From: Pseudomonadota bacterium
Lineage (GTDB): Bacteria > Pseudomonadota > Alphaproteobacteria > Rhizobiales > Aestuariivirgaceae
Direction: 5' to 3'
DNA length: 16,519 nt
Assembly: GCA_016522385.1 (NCBI GenBank)
Contig: JAEKFU010000262.1
Location: 1-16,519, forward strand
Shown in pieces: positions 7,424 through 15,196 of this stretch; positions within the stretch are counted from its first letter, which is position 1, and each line of letters starts with the position of its first letter. The translations under genes were made by a program, and so were the position numbers. Below the pieces are notes generated by a model that was given only the letters and a program-made list of their open reading frames with translations, was not told the DNA's origin and searched no databases.

Positions 7424-8251
7424 ATGTTGAGAATTGTCCAAGTTGCAGGCGTCTGGCTGGTTGCATTGCTGGTGATGGCGAACCATGCCGCAAGGGCCGA
7501 TGTCGTGATCGCCGCCCATCGTGCGGTTTATGACCTGTCGCTGAAGCGTGCTACCGACCGGTCCGGCGTTTCCAGCGTAAGCGGTCGCATGGTTATCGAA
7601 CTGACCGGGAACCGGTGCGAAGGCTGGGCGGTAAATTTCAGGATGGTCAATCAGTATCTGCTGCAGCGCGGTACAACACGACTTTCCGATAACCGGTCGA
7701 GCTCCTGGGAATCCGGTGATGGGCTAAAGATGCACTATACTCAGCGTCAATTCGTCGACAGTCGGCTGGAAACAGAAGCCCGGGTCAAGGTCGGCCGTGA
7801 CAATTTGGGGGAGCCAGGCAAGGGTGAGATGACCAAACCGAACAAGGAGGTGTTCGAGATCGCACCTGGCGTGGTGTTTCCAGTGCAGCATCAAATCAGA
7901 TTGGTTGAAGCCGCGCTTGCCGGTGAAAGTCGGGAGCGCAGTGTCGTGTATGATGGATCGGAGGGCGCCAAATCCTATGTCGCCGTTTCCTTTATCGGCA
8001 AGGAGGACGCTGAGGCTGATCAAAAAGGCCAGGGTGCCGAAGCGCTTCGCAAGCAAAAGGCATGGCCGGTATCGATCAGTTATTTTGCAACGGAGAATGA
8101 GCAGGCGGGCGAGAGTACGCCGGCCTACCAGGTGAGCTTCCGGATGTTCGAAAACGGTGTCGCTGGTGATCTGGTTCTCGATTACGGCGATTTTGCGCTC
8201 GATGGAAAACTGACGCGTTACGAGGCGGTGGAACAACCCCCATGCGAGTGA
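7424..8251 (+). CDS. eipB: EipB family periplasmic cell-envelope integrity protein (DUF1849)
   Basis: The 275-residue protein matches DUF1849/EipB, a periplasmic beta-spiral protein needed for envelope integrity in Brucella. It starts with a signal peptide (MLRIVQVAGVWLVALLVMANHAARA, cleavage expected after residue 25). The mature protein opens with AHRAVYDLSL, a family hallmark, followed by SGRMVIELTG. It has just two cysteines in the mature part, C65 (NRCEGW) and C274 (PPCE at the end); Brucella EipB has an equivalent N-/C-terminal disulfide (C69-C278), so the bond is probably conserved. The ATG has GGAG 5 nt upstream. It is divergent from the RidA-family gene, and the FAD oxidoreductase follows on the same strand after 106 nt. 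The molecular activity of EipB is not known. Confidence 0.92.
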   Translation: MLRIVQVAGVWLVALLVMANHAARADVVIAAHRAVYDLSLKRATDRSGVSSVSGRMVIELTGNRCEGWAVNFRMVNQYLLQRGTTRLSDNRSSSWESGDGLKMHYTQRQFVDSRLETEARVKVGRDNLGEPGKGEMTKPNKEVFEIAPGVVFPVQHQIRLVEAALAGESRERSVVYDGSEGAKSYVAVSFIGKEDAEADQKGQGAEALRKQKAWPVSISYFATENEQAGESTPAYQVSFRMFENGVAGDLVLDYGDFALDGKLTRYEAVEQPPCE

Positions 8252-8357
8252 GACCCTTGGGTGTTCGTTGCGCAGGGGCGGCCGGCAAAGTTGAACTGGC
8301 ATTAGAGTTGCAGCCAACTACAATGCCTTGCGTCACTATCCGATCAAGAGGACAGGC

Positions 8358-9572
8358 ATGAAGCTGCCGACAATAACCACCGAACCAAAACGTGCAGCGT
8401 ACGACGTCGTCGTAGTCGGCGGCGCGATGATCGGGTCTTCCGTCGCCTGGTTCCTTTCGGACAATGAGGATTTTGACGGGACAATCCTTGTGGTTGAGAG
8501 GGACCCGACCTACCAATGGTGTTCGACTGCGCATACCAACAGCTGCATGCGCCAGCAGTTTTCCAATGAGATCAACATCCGGATTTCCCAGTTCGCAGCT
8601 GAATTCGTAAAGAATTTTCGTGACTATATGGGTGGTGATCCGGATGTGCCGCAGGTGCCGTTGCACAGCTTTGGTTACATGTATCTCGCCGACAGCGAAG
8701 GATTTGCCGATGTGCTGCGCCAGAACCAAAGATTACAAGCAGATCTTGGCGCTGGCACCCGGCTCATGGCGCCGGATGAAATCGCAGAAACGTATCCGTT
8801 TTACAATCTCGATGGAATTGTGTTGGGCAGTCACAATCCGGTCGATGAGGGTTATTTTGAGGGCAGTACGCTGTTCGACTGGTGGCGCCGTAAGGCGCGC
8901 CAGAACGGAGTCGAATATATCAGCAACGAAGTCGTGGCGATGGCACGGTCAGGTGACCGTGTGGATAGCATAGCGCTGAAGTCAGGCGACGTGATCTCCG
9001 CGGGCACAGTGGTCAATGCGTCAGGCCCGCGCGCAATGCTGACGGCCCGCATGGCCGACCTCGATGTGCCTGTGGAACCGCGCCGGCGTTACACTTTCAT
9101 CTTCGATGCCGAAGATCCGCTCGACCGCGAGCTGCCACTCACCATCGACCCGTCTGGTATCCATGTCCGCACGGATGGCCCGTACTATTTGTGCGGCTGC
9201 CCACCGGACGAGGATCCGGCCGTCGATTACGATGACTTTTACCTCGATCACTCCATTTGGGAGAGTAAGCTATGGCCGGCCGTCGCCAACCGCATCCCTG
9301 CGTTTGAGGCGATCAAAGTCGTCAACTCTTGGGTAGGACATTACGCCTACAACACGCTCGATCAGAACGCCATTATCGGGCCACATCCTGAAGTTGAGAA
9401 CTTCATATTCGTCAACGGATTTTCCGGACACGGCTTTCAGCAGTCACCGGCGATGGGGCGCGGGGTGAGTGAGCTGATCACCTATGGCGAATTTCGCGAA
9501 CTCGACCTGTCACTGCTTGGATATGAGCGTGTCGTGCGGAACGAGCCGTTTCTGGAAAAGGCGGTAATCTAG
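8358..9572 (+). CDS. FAD-dependent oxidoreductase (DAO family)
   Basis: The 404-residue protein is a flavoenzyme of the D-amino-acid oxidase/sarcosine oxidase-like superfamily. The N-terminal Rossmann motif is VVVVGGAMIGSSVAWFL (G21, G22, G26), and the ribose-binding acidic residue is E47 in VVERDP. Next comes STAHTNSCMRQQFS, which resembles the segment around the flavin in FOXRED1-like relatives. The C-terminal FAD motif is YAYNTLDQNAIIGPHPEVENFIFVNGFSGHGFQQSPAMGRGVSELI. The ATG at 8358 has AAGAGGA 5 nt upstream; the open frame can be extended to a TTG at 8328, but without a ribosome site. The substrate cannot be inferred: amine or amino-acid oxidation is likely. Its TAG stop lies inside the left arm of a 50-bp palindrome. 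Confidence 0.92.
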   Translation: MKLPTITTEPKRAAYDVVVVGGAMIGSSVAWFLSDNEDFDGTILVVERDPTYQWCSTAHTNSCMRQQFSNEINIRISQFAAEFVKNFRDYMGGDPDVPQVPLHSFGYMYLADSEGFADVLRQNQRLQADLGAGTRLMAPDEIAETYPFYNLDGIVLGSHNPVDEGYFEGSTLFDWWRRKARQNGVEYISNEVVAMARSGDRVDSIALKSGDVISAGTVVNASGPRAMLTARMADLDVPVEPRRRYTFIFDAEDPLDRELPLTIDPSGIHVRTDGPYYLCGCPPDEDPAVDYDDFYLDHSIWESKLWPAVANRIPAFEAIKVVNSWVGHYAYNTLDQNAIIGPHPEVENFIFVNGFSGHGFQQSPAMGRGVSELITYGEFRELDLSLLGYERVVRNEPFLEKAVI

Positions 9573-9618
9573 AGCGTGTCTTTCTCAAATGGTTCCATAT
9601 GAGAAAGACACGCTCTAG
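9569..9618. repeat. 50-bp near-perfect palindrome (cruciform-type intergenic repeat)
   Basis: The left arm CTAGAGCGTGTCTTTCTCA (9569-9587) is exactly complementary to the right arm TGAGAAAGACACGCTCTAG (9600-9618). Inside, ATGG pairs with CCAT around a TT loop; only one A/A pair breaks the symmetry. The arms overlap the TAG stop codon (9570-9572) of the FAD oxidoreductase. No T-run follows on either strand, so it is not a standard intrinsic terminator, although the hairpin could stop or stabilise the convergent transcripts. Ends of the form CTAGAGC...GCTCTAG are typical of dispersed palindromic elements in rhizobial genomes, so it is probably one copy of a repeat family; no second copy is present in this window. 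Confidence 0.85.
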
Positions 9619-9786
9619 GGTGTGGTGACGATAGTCTTCCAGAAGCCCTGGGGGTTTTCATTCGCTGGGCGAATGGCCCTAGATTTTAGGATGACTTCAC
9701 GGAAATCTGGGACGGGATCCGTTATTGCGGCATCAGTCTGGAAGCTGGCTTCAACTATGGCCTTGTGCGCATAGCAGATGTCAGGC
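9619..9786. other. Intergenic gap between the palindrome and dinB
   Basis: No gene is supported here. On the minus strand a frame that starts inside dinB continues past the dinB stop to a TAG at 9615-9617, within the palindrome, reading FREVILKSRAIRPANENP near its end. It has no ATG, GTG or TTG after the dinB stop, so it is either chance or the tail of a decayed gene. Confidence 0.4.
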
Positions 9787-11130
9787 TCACGAAGACTTTG
9801 TCGGGGCTTTTGGCTGCGGTCTGAACGCTCGACCTTTTTCAACCGCCTTATCACCAAATTTGTCACGGACCTTGTCCATGGCCAGTTCGGCGCGTGCGCG
9901 CTGGCCACTGCGCTGGTCGAGATTATGAAGCGACGGATCATGATCGGATTCGCTCAAGTGTGAAATGCCGACACCGATCAGGCGATATGGTGTGCCGTCA
10001 GCTTCTTTGACAAGCATCGGCTGGGCGGCGCTGAAGATACGGTCGGCCAGTTGGGTGGGATCACTCAGGGTAGTGTTTCGGGTACGGGTTTTGAAACTGG
10101 CGGTCTTCAGCTTGAGTACTACGGTCTGACCGGCCATATGAGACGCTTTGGCGCGCCTAGACACTTTCTCGGCCAACTGCCACAGCCTGCGGCTCAGTTC
10201 GTCCGGCTCGGCGATGTCTTCGAAGAAGGTGGTTTCGGCGCTGATGCTCTTGGCTCCGCCAAGTGGCGAGACCCGCCTATTATCCTCACCGCGTGACAGG
10301 TGATAGAGCCGTGCACCCATATTGCCGAAACGCCTCATGAGGTCGTTCTTTTCCATGCGCTGCAGTTGGGCGATGCTCGAGATGCCATGTTTGGCGAGCG
10401 CCCTTTGGGTGGCCCTGCCGACGCCCCAGATCAGGCTGACCGGCTGCACGGCTAGGAAGCTCAAGGTTTCCTCCTTGGCTATGACGCTGAAACCCCGGGG
10501 CTTGTCGAAGTCGGATGCAATCTTGGCAAGGAACTTGTTGTGGGCAAGGCCGATGGAAACGGTTATGCCGATGTCGCGTTCAATGCGCAGTGCCAGTTCG
10601 GCGAGCGACATGGCAGGTGATTTGCCATGCAGCCGTTCGGTGCCGCTGAGATCGAGAAACGCCTCATCGATCGACAACGGTTCAACCAGTGGGGTGAGGT
10701 CGCGCATTAGCGCACGTACCTGACGTCCGACAGCGGCATATTTCTTCATATTGGGCGATCTCACGACCGCATCCGGGCAGCGTTTTAGTGCCTTGAACAT
10801 TGGCATGGCCGATTTGACACCGTTGATACGGGCGATATAGCAGGCCGTGGACACGACACCGCGCTTGCCGCCGCCGATGATCAGAGGTTTTTCGCGCAGA
10901 CTTGGATCATCGCGTTTTTCCACTGCTGCATAAAATGCATCACAATCGAGATGAGCAATTGACAGATTATGCAATTGTGGATGATGGACAGTGCGCGGAC
11001 TTGAGCACGACCAGCATCGGCTGGCGCCAGGCGCGGCAGCGGCCAGGCAATCACGACAAAACCCCGGAGGATCGTCATCGAGAGCGGTTTGTGCGGGCAA
11101 GTCGGGCGCGCTATCGTGCATGTTTGACAT
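9787..11130 (-). CDS. dinB: DNA polymerase IV (Y family) with N-terminal zinc ribbon
   Basis: This 447-residue protein is a translesion DNA polymerase. The Y-family core begins at about residue 58: HLDCDAFYAAVE carries the metal-binding D62 and the steric-gate position Y67, and SIDEAFLD carries D155-E156. Thumb and little-finger segments follow (GVGRATQRALAKHGI; ISAETTFFEDI), and the end is KFGDKAVEKGRAF plus a short Pro/Lys tail. Ahead of the core is an extra domain with GFCRDC (C25, C28) and RCWSC (C39, C42), a likely zinc ribbon found in rhizobial Pol IV proteins. The frame opens further upstream to 11190, but that would run into the divergent agmatinase gene; ATG 11130 (or ATG 11121) is preferred. 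No LexA-type GTTC/GAAC pair was seen upstream. No canonical clamp-binding motif is obvious at the C-terminus. Confidence 0.93.
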   Translation of the reverse strand: MSNMHDSAPDLPAQTALDDDPPGFCRDCLAAAAPGASRCWSCSSPRTVHHPQLHNLSIAHLDCDAFYAAVEKRDDPSLREKPLIIGGGKRGVVSTACYIARINGVKSAMPMFKALKRCPDAVVRSPNMKKYAAVGRQVRALMRDLTPLVEPLSIDEAFLDLSGTERLHGKSPAMSLAELALRIERDIGITVSIGLAHNKFLAKIASDFDKPRGFSVIAKEETLSFLAVQPVSLIWGVGRATQRALAKHGISSIAQLQRMEKNDLMRRFGNMGARLYHLSRGEDNRRVSPLGGAKSISAETTFFEDIAEPDELSRRLWQLAEKVSRRAKASHMAGQTVVLKLKTASFKTRTRNTTLSDPTQLADRIFSAAQPMLVKEADGTPYRLIGVGISHLSESDHDPSLHNLDQRSGQRARAELAMDKVRDKFGDKAVEKGRAFRPQPKAPTKSS

Positions 11131-11150
11131 TTTACGTCGAGGAGCGAGCG

Positions 11151-12146
11151 ATGAGTAGGGATATTCACGACAGCATTGTCGAGGGAACATATTGGTGGGG
11201 CATCCCCACGCTATGCGGTGCTGAGCATGATCCTGAACCTAAAAACTGCGATATTGCACTGGTTGGCGTCCCGCACTCAACTGGCAACGGCACGACCGAG
11301 CGTGACCAGCATCTGGGACCCCGAGCAGTGCGCCATGTCTCGGGTTGGCTCGGCGGCCGCGTGCACATGGACTTCGGCATTGATCCCTGGCAGGCCGTCA
11401 GGGTGCGCGATGTCGGCGATGTGTTGTTTCCCCAGGCCAATAACAACGAGCACTGTATTGAGCAGATCATGGCACATTATGCTTCAATCGATAAGGCAGG
11501 TGCGCGACCGGTATCGATCGGAGGTGATCATTCGATTACCGGTGGCATCTTGAAGTCGATTGCCGGCGAGGGTGCGCGGCTTACAGGTGGCGAAAAGGCC
11601 GGTCTCTTGCACATAGATGCTCACACCGACACCTACGACATGCTGGACCATTTTCTTGGAGCGCGGCGGTCAGCGGCTCATTGGGGTTCGTATCTGGTAA
11701 AGGAAGGACATGTCGATCCGACACGCAGCGTTCAGATCGGCCTGCGGGGGCACACGCGCTCGCTGGACTGGCTGCAAACTTCCTATGACCTCGGTTATGA
11801 GGTGATCACGATGGAACGTTACCGTGCCGAAGGTGCCGCGGCATGTTGCGACATTATTCGTCAGCGCCTCGGCGACGGCCCGGTTTACATCACCTTTGAT
11901 CTGGACAGCTTGGATCCAACGGTCGCACCGGCGGTATCCAATCTGGAGCCGGGTGTGAACGGATTTACAGTTGATGAGGTCAATCAGCTGCTGCGAGCGG
12001 TCAGGGGCAAAAAGGTTATTGGCGGAGATGTTGTCTGTTTGATGCCGACCAAGGATCAGCCGAACAACATCACCGCAATGGTCGCGTCATCGGTGCTTTT
12101 CGAGATTATCTCGCTGATTGCGGATCAGCTCAACAACAGACGCTAA
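11151..12146 (+). CDS. speB: Agmatinase/arginase family ureohydrolase
   Basis: The 331-residue enzyme belongs to the metal-dependent ureohydrolases that release urea from guanidino compounds. All six metal ligands are present: H127 in GGDHSIT, D156, H158 and D160 in DAHTDTYD, and D250 and D252 in FDLDSLDPTVAP. H177 (AAHWGS) occupies the general-acid His position. The ATG at 11151 has GAGGAG 6 nt upstream; the frame is open further 5', but that part is antisense to dinB. Only 20 bp separates this start codon from that of dinB, so its promoter must lie inside the dinB coding sequence. Agmatine is the default substrate by family, but guanidinobutyrate, guanidinopropionate or guanidine hydrolases share the same motifs, so the substrate, and hence the symbol, is tentative. 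Confidence 0.88.
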   Translation: MSRDIHDSIVEGTYWWGIPTLCGAEHDPEPKNCDIALVGVPHSTGNGTTERDQHLGPRAVRHVSGWLGGRVHMDFGIDPWQAVRVRDVGDVLFPQANNNEHCIEQIMAHYASIDKAGARPVSIGGDHSITGGILKSIAGEGARLTGGEKAGLLHIDAHTDTYDMLDHFLGARRSAAHWGSYLVKEGHVDPTRSVQIGLRGHTRSLDWLQTSYDLGYEVITMERYRAEGAAACCDIIRQRLGDGPVYITFDLDSLDPTVAPAVSNLEPGVNGFTVDEVNQLLRAVRGKKVIGGDVVCLMPTKDQPNNITAMVASSVLFEIISLIADQLNNRR

Positions 12147-12265
12147 GGTCTGCTGACAATCAGGGTTGTGGTGCTGGGTGTTCCAGCCTTCGTAGCCATG
12201 GACTGCCGTAACGCGGCCGGAAATGGCGAATAGGGGACACGCTTGGCCTCGTCCGACTTAGCCGG

Positions 12266-13621
12266 TCATGATGCTTCTAATATCCGCTCGGTGGCAGCAA
12301 CGGCTTCGCCCAGCCAGGCTTCCGGCGCTAGAAGGTCTTCCAATTCGCGGCGATTAAGGTGTGCTGAAACAGTCGCATTGCTGCTCAGTGCGTCGATGAA
12401 TTCGGTACCGTTGGCGGCGTTCTGCTTGACTAAGTCTTCGATTAGATCATGGGCGCGCTGACGGCCAATGGCGGGTGCAAGCCGCATCATCACAGTCTCG
12501 GCGTTGATCAGGCCCCCGGACCGCAACACATTCTCTCTCATACGGGCTTTGTCGACATGCAGCCCCGACATTATGCTGGTGAGCTGTTCCACAGCGCCGG
12601 AGGCCATGATGAATGTCTCAGGCACAAATGCCCATTCTGCTTGCCAAGCCGCCAGGTCGCGCTCGTGTTCGTGCATCATCGCCTCAAGAGCTTGGCCGGG
12701 TCCAGCACGCACCAACCGAGCCAGAGCTACGACGGACTGGGCCGCCATGGGATTGCGCTTTTGCGGCATCGTGGAGGAACCGGTGGCGTCGGGGCTGGCC
12801 GGCTCTACCACCTCCGCGATCTCAGTGCGTTGCAGGTTGACGATCTCGTTGGCTACCTTGCCCACTGTGGCAGCGATCAGTGAAAGGATGAAGATGCATT
12901 CAGCGATAGTGTCACGGGCGGTGTGCCAGGAGATGTCCGGAACATTCAGATCCAGATGGCGCATCATGTCCCGCCGAACCGCATCGGCCTTGTCGCCATG
13001 CGTTGCCAATGTGCCTGCCGCACCGGACAATTGTCCGACCAGAAGACGTGACCGGGCCTCGTCCATTCGCTTGGCATGGCGGCGCAGTTCTGCAACGATC
13101 ACCGCGAGTTTGAAGCCGAACGTGATCGGGACGGCATGCTGGCCATGAGTGCGGCCTGCCATCGGGGCTGCCTTGTACTGATGCGCAAGCTTCTTGGTCG
13201 CTGTGACGAGTTCCGTGAGCTGGCGTTCGATGATTGTCCATCCGGCGCGAATTTGCAAAACCATGCCGGTGTCCATGATGTCTTGCGTGGTTGCACCAAA
13301 ATGAACATAAGGGCCGGCTTTGCCAGATATGACTTCAAGTGCCTTTATTGTGGGCACAAGTGGGTGTTTAGCGTGTGCGATGCCGGCGCGCAGTCGCGCA
13401 ATGTCAAAGCGCTCAACCTTGGCGCAGTCCGCGATGGTCTGTGCCGCATGAGCGGGAATCAGGCCGTGATCGGCTTGTGCCCTGGCAAGCGCGACTTCGG
13501 CTGCAAGCCATCCCCCCAGCATTGCTTCGTCACTGAACACATTACGCATCTCCGCGGAGCCGAATTGATCGCGGAACAAGCGAGAGTCGATCATTCCTGC
13601 AGGAGCTTCATCGGTTGTCAT
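12266..13621 (-). CDS. Fumarase/aspartase/adenylosuccinate lyase superfamily lyase (PcaB-like)
   Basis: This 451-residue enzyme has the length and wording of the 3-carboxy-cis,cis-muconate cycloisomerase (PcaB)/adenylosuccinate lyase branch. The superfamily's three conserved regions are visible: HFGATTQDIMDT (107-118), GRTHGQHAVP (156-165, with H159) and the signature GSSTMPQKRNP (281-291), whose flexible-loop Ser provides the catalytic base. The retained RTHGQ is more like beta-eliminating lyases than strict cycloisomerases. No pca genes lie nearby, so protocatechuate breakdown is not supported. ATG 13621 overlaps the last 14 nt of the ROK kinase gene, with AAGG 5 nt upstream, indicating translational coupling; an ATG at 13594 is a less likely start. 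It is the last gene of a four-gene operon. The true substrate is unknown. Confidence 0.88.
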   Translation of the reverse strand: MTTDEAPAGMIDSRLFRDQFGSAEMRNVFSDEAMLGGWLAAEVALARAQADHGLIPAHAAQTIADCAKVERFDIARLRAGIAHAKHPLVPTIKALEVISGKAGPYVHFGATTQDIMDTGMVLQIRAGWTIIERQLTELVTATKKLAHQYKAAPMAGRTHGQHAVPITFGFKLAVIVAELRRHAKRMDEARSRLLVGQLSGAAGTLATHGDKADAVRRDMMRHLDLNVPDISWHTARDTIAECIFILSLIAATVGKVANEIVNLQRTEIAEVVEPASPDATGSSTMPQKRNPMAAQSVVALARLVRAGPGQALEAMMHEHERDLAAWQAEWAFVPETFIMASGAVEQLTSIMSGLHVDKARMRENVLRSGGLINAETVMMRLAPAIGRQRAHDLIEDLVKQNAANGTEFIDALSSNATVSAHLNRRELEDLLAPEAWLGEAVAATERILEAS

Positions 13622-14531
13622 CTTGGCCTTGATCCCACAATCGTGCTGCGCCGCGAACACCGCTATCATCACCATGCACGGGCGGCTTTATTTCTATTGA
13701 CCAGGCCTCCGCGAAAATGTGGCGGCGTGCGAGCACCGGCAGTGTATCGTAAAGCTGGGTCAGGTTCGACAGTCCACCACCCAACACAATGACGTCCGGA
13801 TCAATGATGTTGATGACATGCGCAAGGCCTCGTGCCAGACGGTCGGCATGGCGGTCCAGACTGGCGGTAGCGGCGACGTCGCCCTTTGCTGCCGCCGTGG
13901 CAATTGCAACACCAGATTTCGACTGGCCGGTCGTGCGGCGATGATCCTGCTCCAAACCGGTCCCTGAGACCCAGGTCTCCATGCAACCGTTGCGTCCGCA
14001 CCAGCACGCCGGGCCTGGATGTTCTTCGCGGGTTGGCCAGGGCAGGGGATTGTGGCCCCATTCCCCGGCTATATTGTGTGGTCCAGAAAGGAGCCGCTTG
14101 TTTATGACCAACCCGCCACCGCAGCCGGTGCCAATGATTACGCCAAACACGACCGCTGCACCGGCAGCGGCGCCGTCGACGGCCTCAGACAGAGCAAAAC
14201 AATTGGCGTCGTTGGCAAGTCGAACCTTCCGGGCAAGCGCGGTTTCGGCATCGTTTCGGAAATCGCGTCCATTCATCCAGACTGAGTTGGCATTTTGGAC
14301 ATTGCCTGTTGCTGGAGAGATCGATCCTGGCATGCCGATGCCGACCGTGGCGGTACCATATTGTGACTCGATCTCACCCACTAAATCCTTGATCGACCGA
14401 ATTACGCCTTCATAGTCGTTGCGCGGCGTCAGTGTTTGGTTGTGGAACAGAACTTCATCATCCGAGTTGAGCGCAATGACGGAAATTTTTGTGCCGCCGA
14501 GATCAATGCCGATGCGCAAAAGGCCATACAT
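13608..14531 (-). CDS. mak: ROK family sugar kinase, Mak-type fructokinase
   Basis: The 307-residue protein closely follows E. coli Mak, which phosphorylates fructose (and weakly mannose) with ATP. It shows the phosphate-binding DLGGTK (10-15), TPRNDY (35-40), GIGMPGSISPATG (65-77), NANSVWMNG (80-88), RLANDANCFALSEAVDGAAAGA with catalytic D108, VIIGTGCGGG (131-140), GEWGHNPLPWP (156-166), and the ROK zinc site made by H160 with C176, C178 and C183 in CWCGRNGC. The C-terminus has DPDVIVLGGGLSN and GDDSGVRGAARLW. The ATG at 14531 shares its A with the TGA of the upstream HAD gene (TGATG), and the end overlaps the lyase by 14 nt. Substrate assignment rests on likeness to Mak recalled from memory; other hexoses are possible. 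Confidence 0.93.
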   Translation of the reverse strand: MYGLLRIGIDLGGTKISVIALNSDDEVLFHNQTLTPRNDYEGVIRSIKDLVGEIESQYGTATVGIGMPGSISPATGNVQNANSVWMNGRDFRNDAETALARKVRLANDANCFALSEAVDGAAAGAAVVFGVIIGTGCGGGLVINKRLLSGPHNIAGEWGHNPLPWPTREEHPGPACWCGRNGCMETWVSGTGLEQDHRRTTGQSKSGVAIATAAAKGDVAATASLDRHADRLARGLAHVINIIDPDVIVLGGGLSNLTQLYDTLPVLARRHIFAEAWSIEIKPPVHGDDSGVRGAARLWDQGQDDNR

Positions 14532-15196
14532 CACAACGTCAGCACTGTCCGAATATGGGAATATGTGGCGCGCCAATTGTCCGTGCGCAACGAAATGTAA
14601 TCGAGATTCGGGAGGTGACGAGCGAATCGGTTGTCCTGGACAAAGTGAATCAATTGCACATCCGGACAACAATCCCTGACCGAAATGAGATAATTCGGGA
14701 TATCATCGATGAACACCGCCGGAGCGTCATGTTTTGCCTTCAGGGCCTGCACGGCTGGACCTTTTGGTCCCTGATTAGTAATCACCGGATAGGGCATGTC
14801 GTGGCGTGCCAGATTGTCCATTCTGGCCTCTCGATATACGTCCGGCAAGTTGGTGAGCATGAGTACCTGAGCATCCTGCGACAGGTTTGCCAACGCTGCG
14901 GCTGCCCCGTCTATCGGGTCTAGCCGGTGGATTTCTTCGTCGAAAAATGCCGAAAAGTGCTTCTTTAATTCCTCTATTGGGACTGGTTCATCAGTATTGT
15001 TATACTTGACATTCCCATTGAGGGCAAAGCTGGCAGGGTCAAGCCAGAGATTATTGCGATGTAGATAACGCTCAAAACCTGCGATAAAATGTACAACAAC
15101 TTCATCTACATCACAGACAACGAGTGGTCTCGATTGTTCAACTCGTAATTCTGCAATCTGCCCTAAAGTTATATCAATAGGTAGTTTTGTCGTCAT
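14531..15196 (-). CDS. HAD superfamily hydrolase-like protein
   Basis: The 221-residue protein has all four HAD motifs: motif I VVCDVDEVV with D29 and D31, motif II LTN with T115, motif III GPKGPAV with K145, and motif IV FIDDIPNY with D164-D165. This predicts a Mg-dependent phosphatase or related phosphotransferase using D29 as nucleophile and D31 as acid/base. The cap insertion between motifs I and II (about 35-110) is helical. No signal peptide is seen. Its start overlaps the DUF3572 stop by 4 nt (ATGA, 15193-15196) and its stop touches the ROK kinase start. The gene therefore lies between a small unknown protein and a fructokinase, so a sugar-phosphate substrate is a reasonable guess. I do not recognise a specific characterised family. 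Confidence 0.85.
   Translation of the reverse strand: MTTKLPIDITLGQIAELRVEQSRPLVVCDVDEVVVHFIAGFERYLHRNNLWLDPASFALNGNVKYNNTDEPVPIEELKKHFSAFFDEEIHRLDPIDGAAAALANLSQDAQVLMLTNLPDVYREARMDNLARHDMPYPVITNQGPKGPAVQALKAKHDAPAVFIDDIPNYLISVRDCCPDVQLIHFVQDNRFARHLPNLDYISLRTDNWRATYSHIRTVLTL

Noticed and set aside
11131..11190. dinB start at ATG 11190
   Set aside because: It overlaps the ureohydrolase coding region on the opposite strand and removes the gap holding that gene's ribosome site; added residues (Cys/Arg-rich) look antisense.
11131..11300. LexA/SOS box for dinB
   Set aside because: No GTTC-N7-GTTC or GAAC-N7-GAAC pair was found upstream of the start.
12147..12265. Terminator between the convergent ureohydrolase and lyase genes
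   Set aside because: Only a tiny ACAA/TTGT hairpin is visible, without a T-run.
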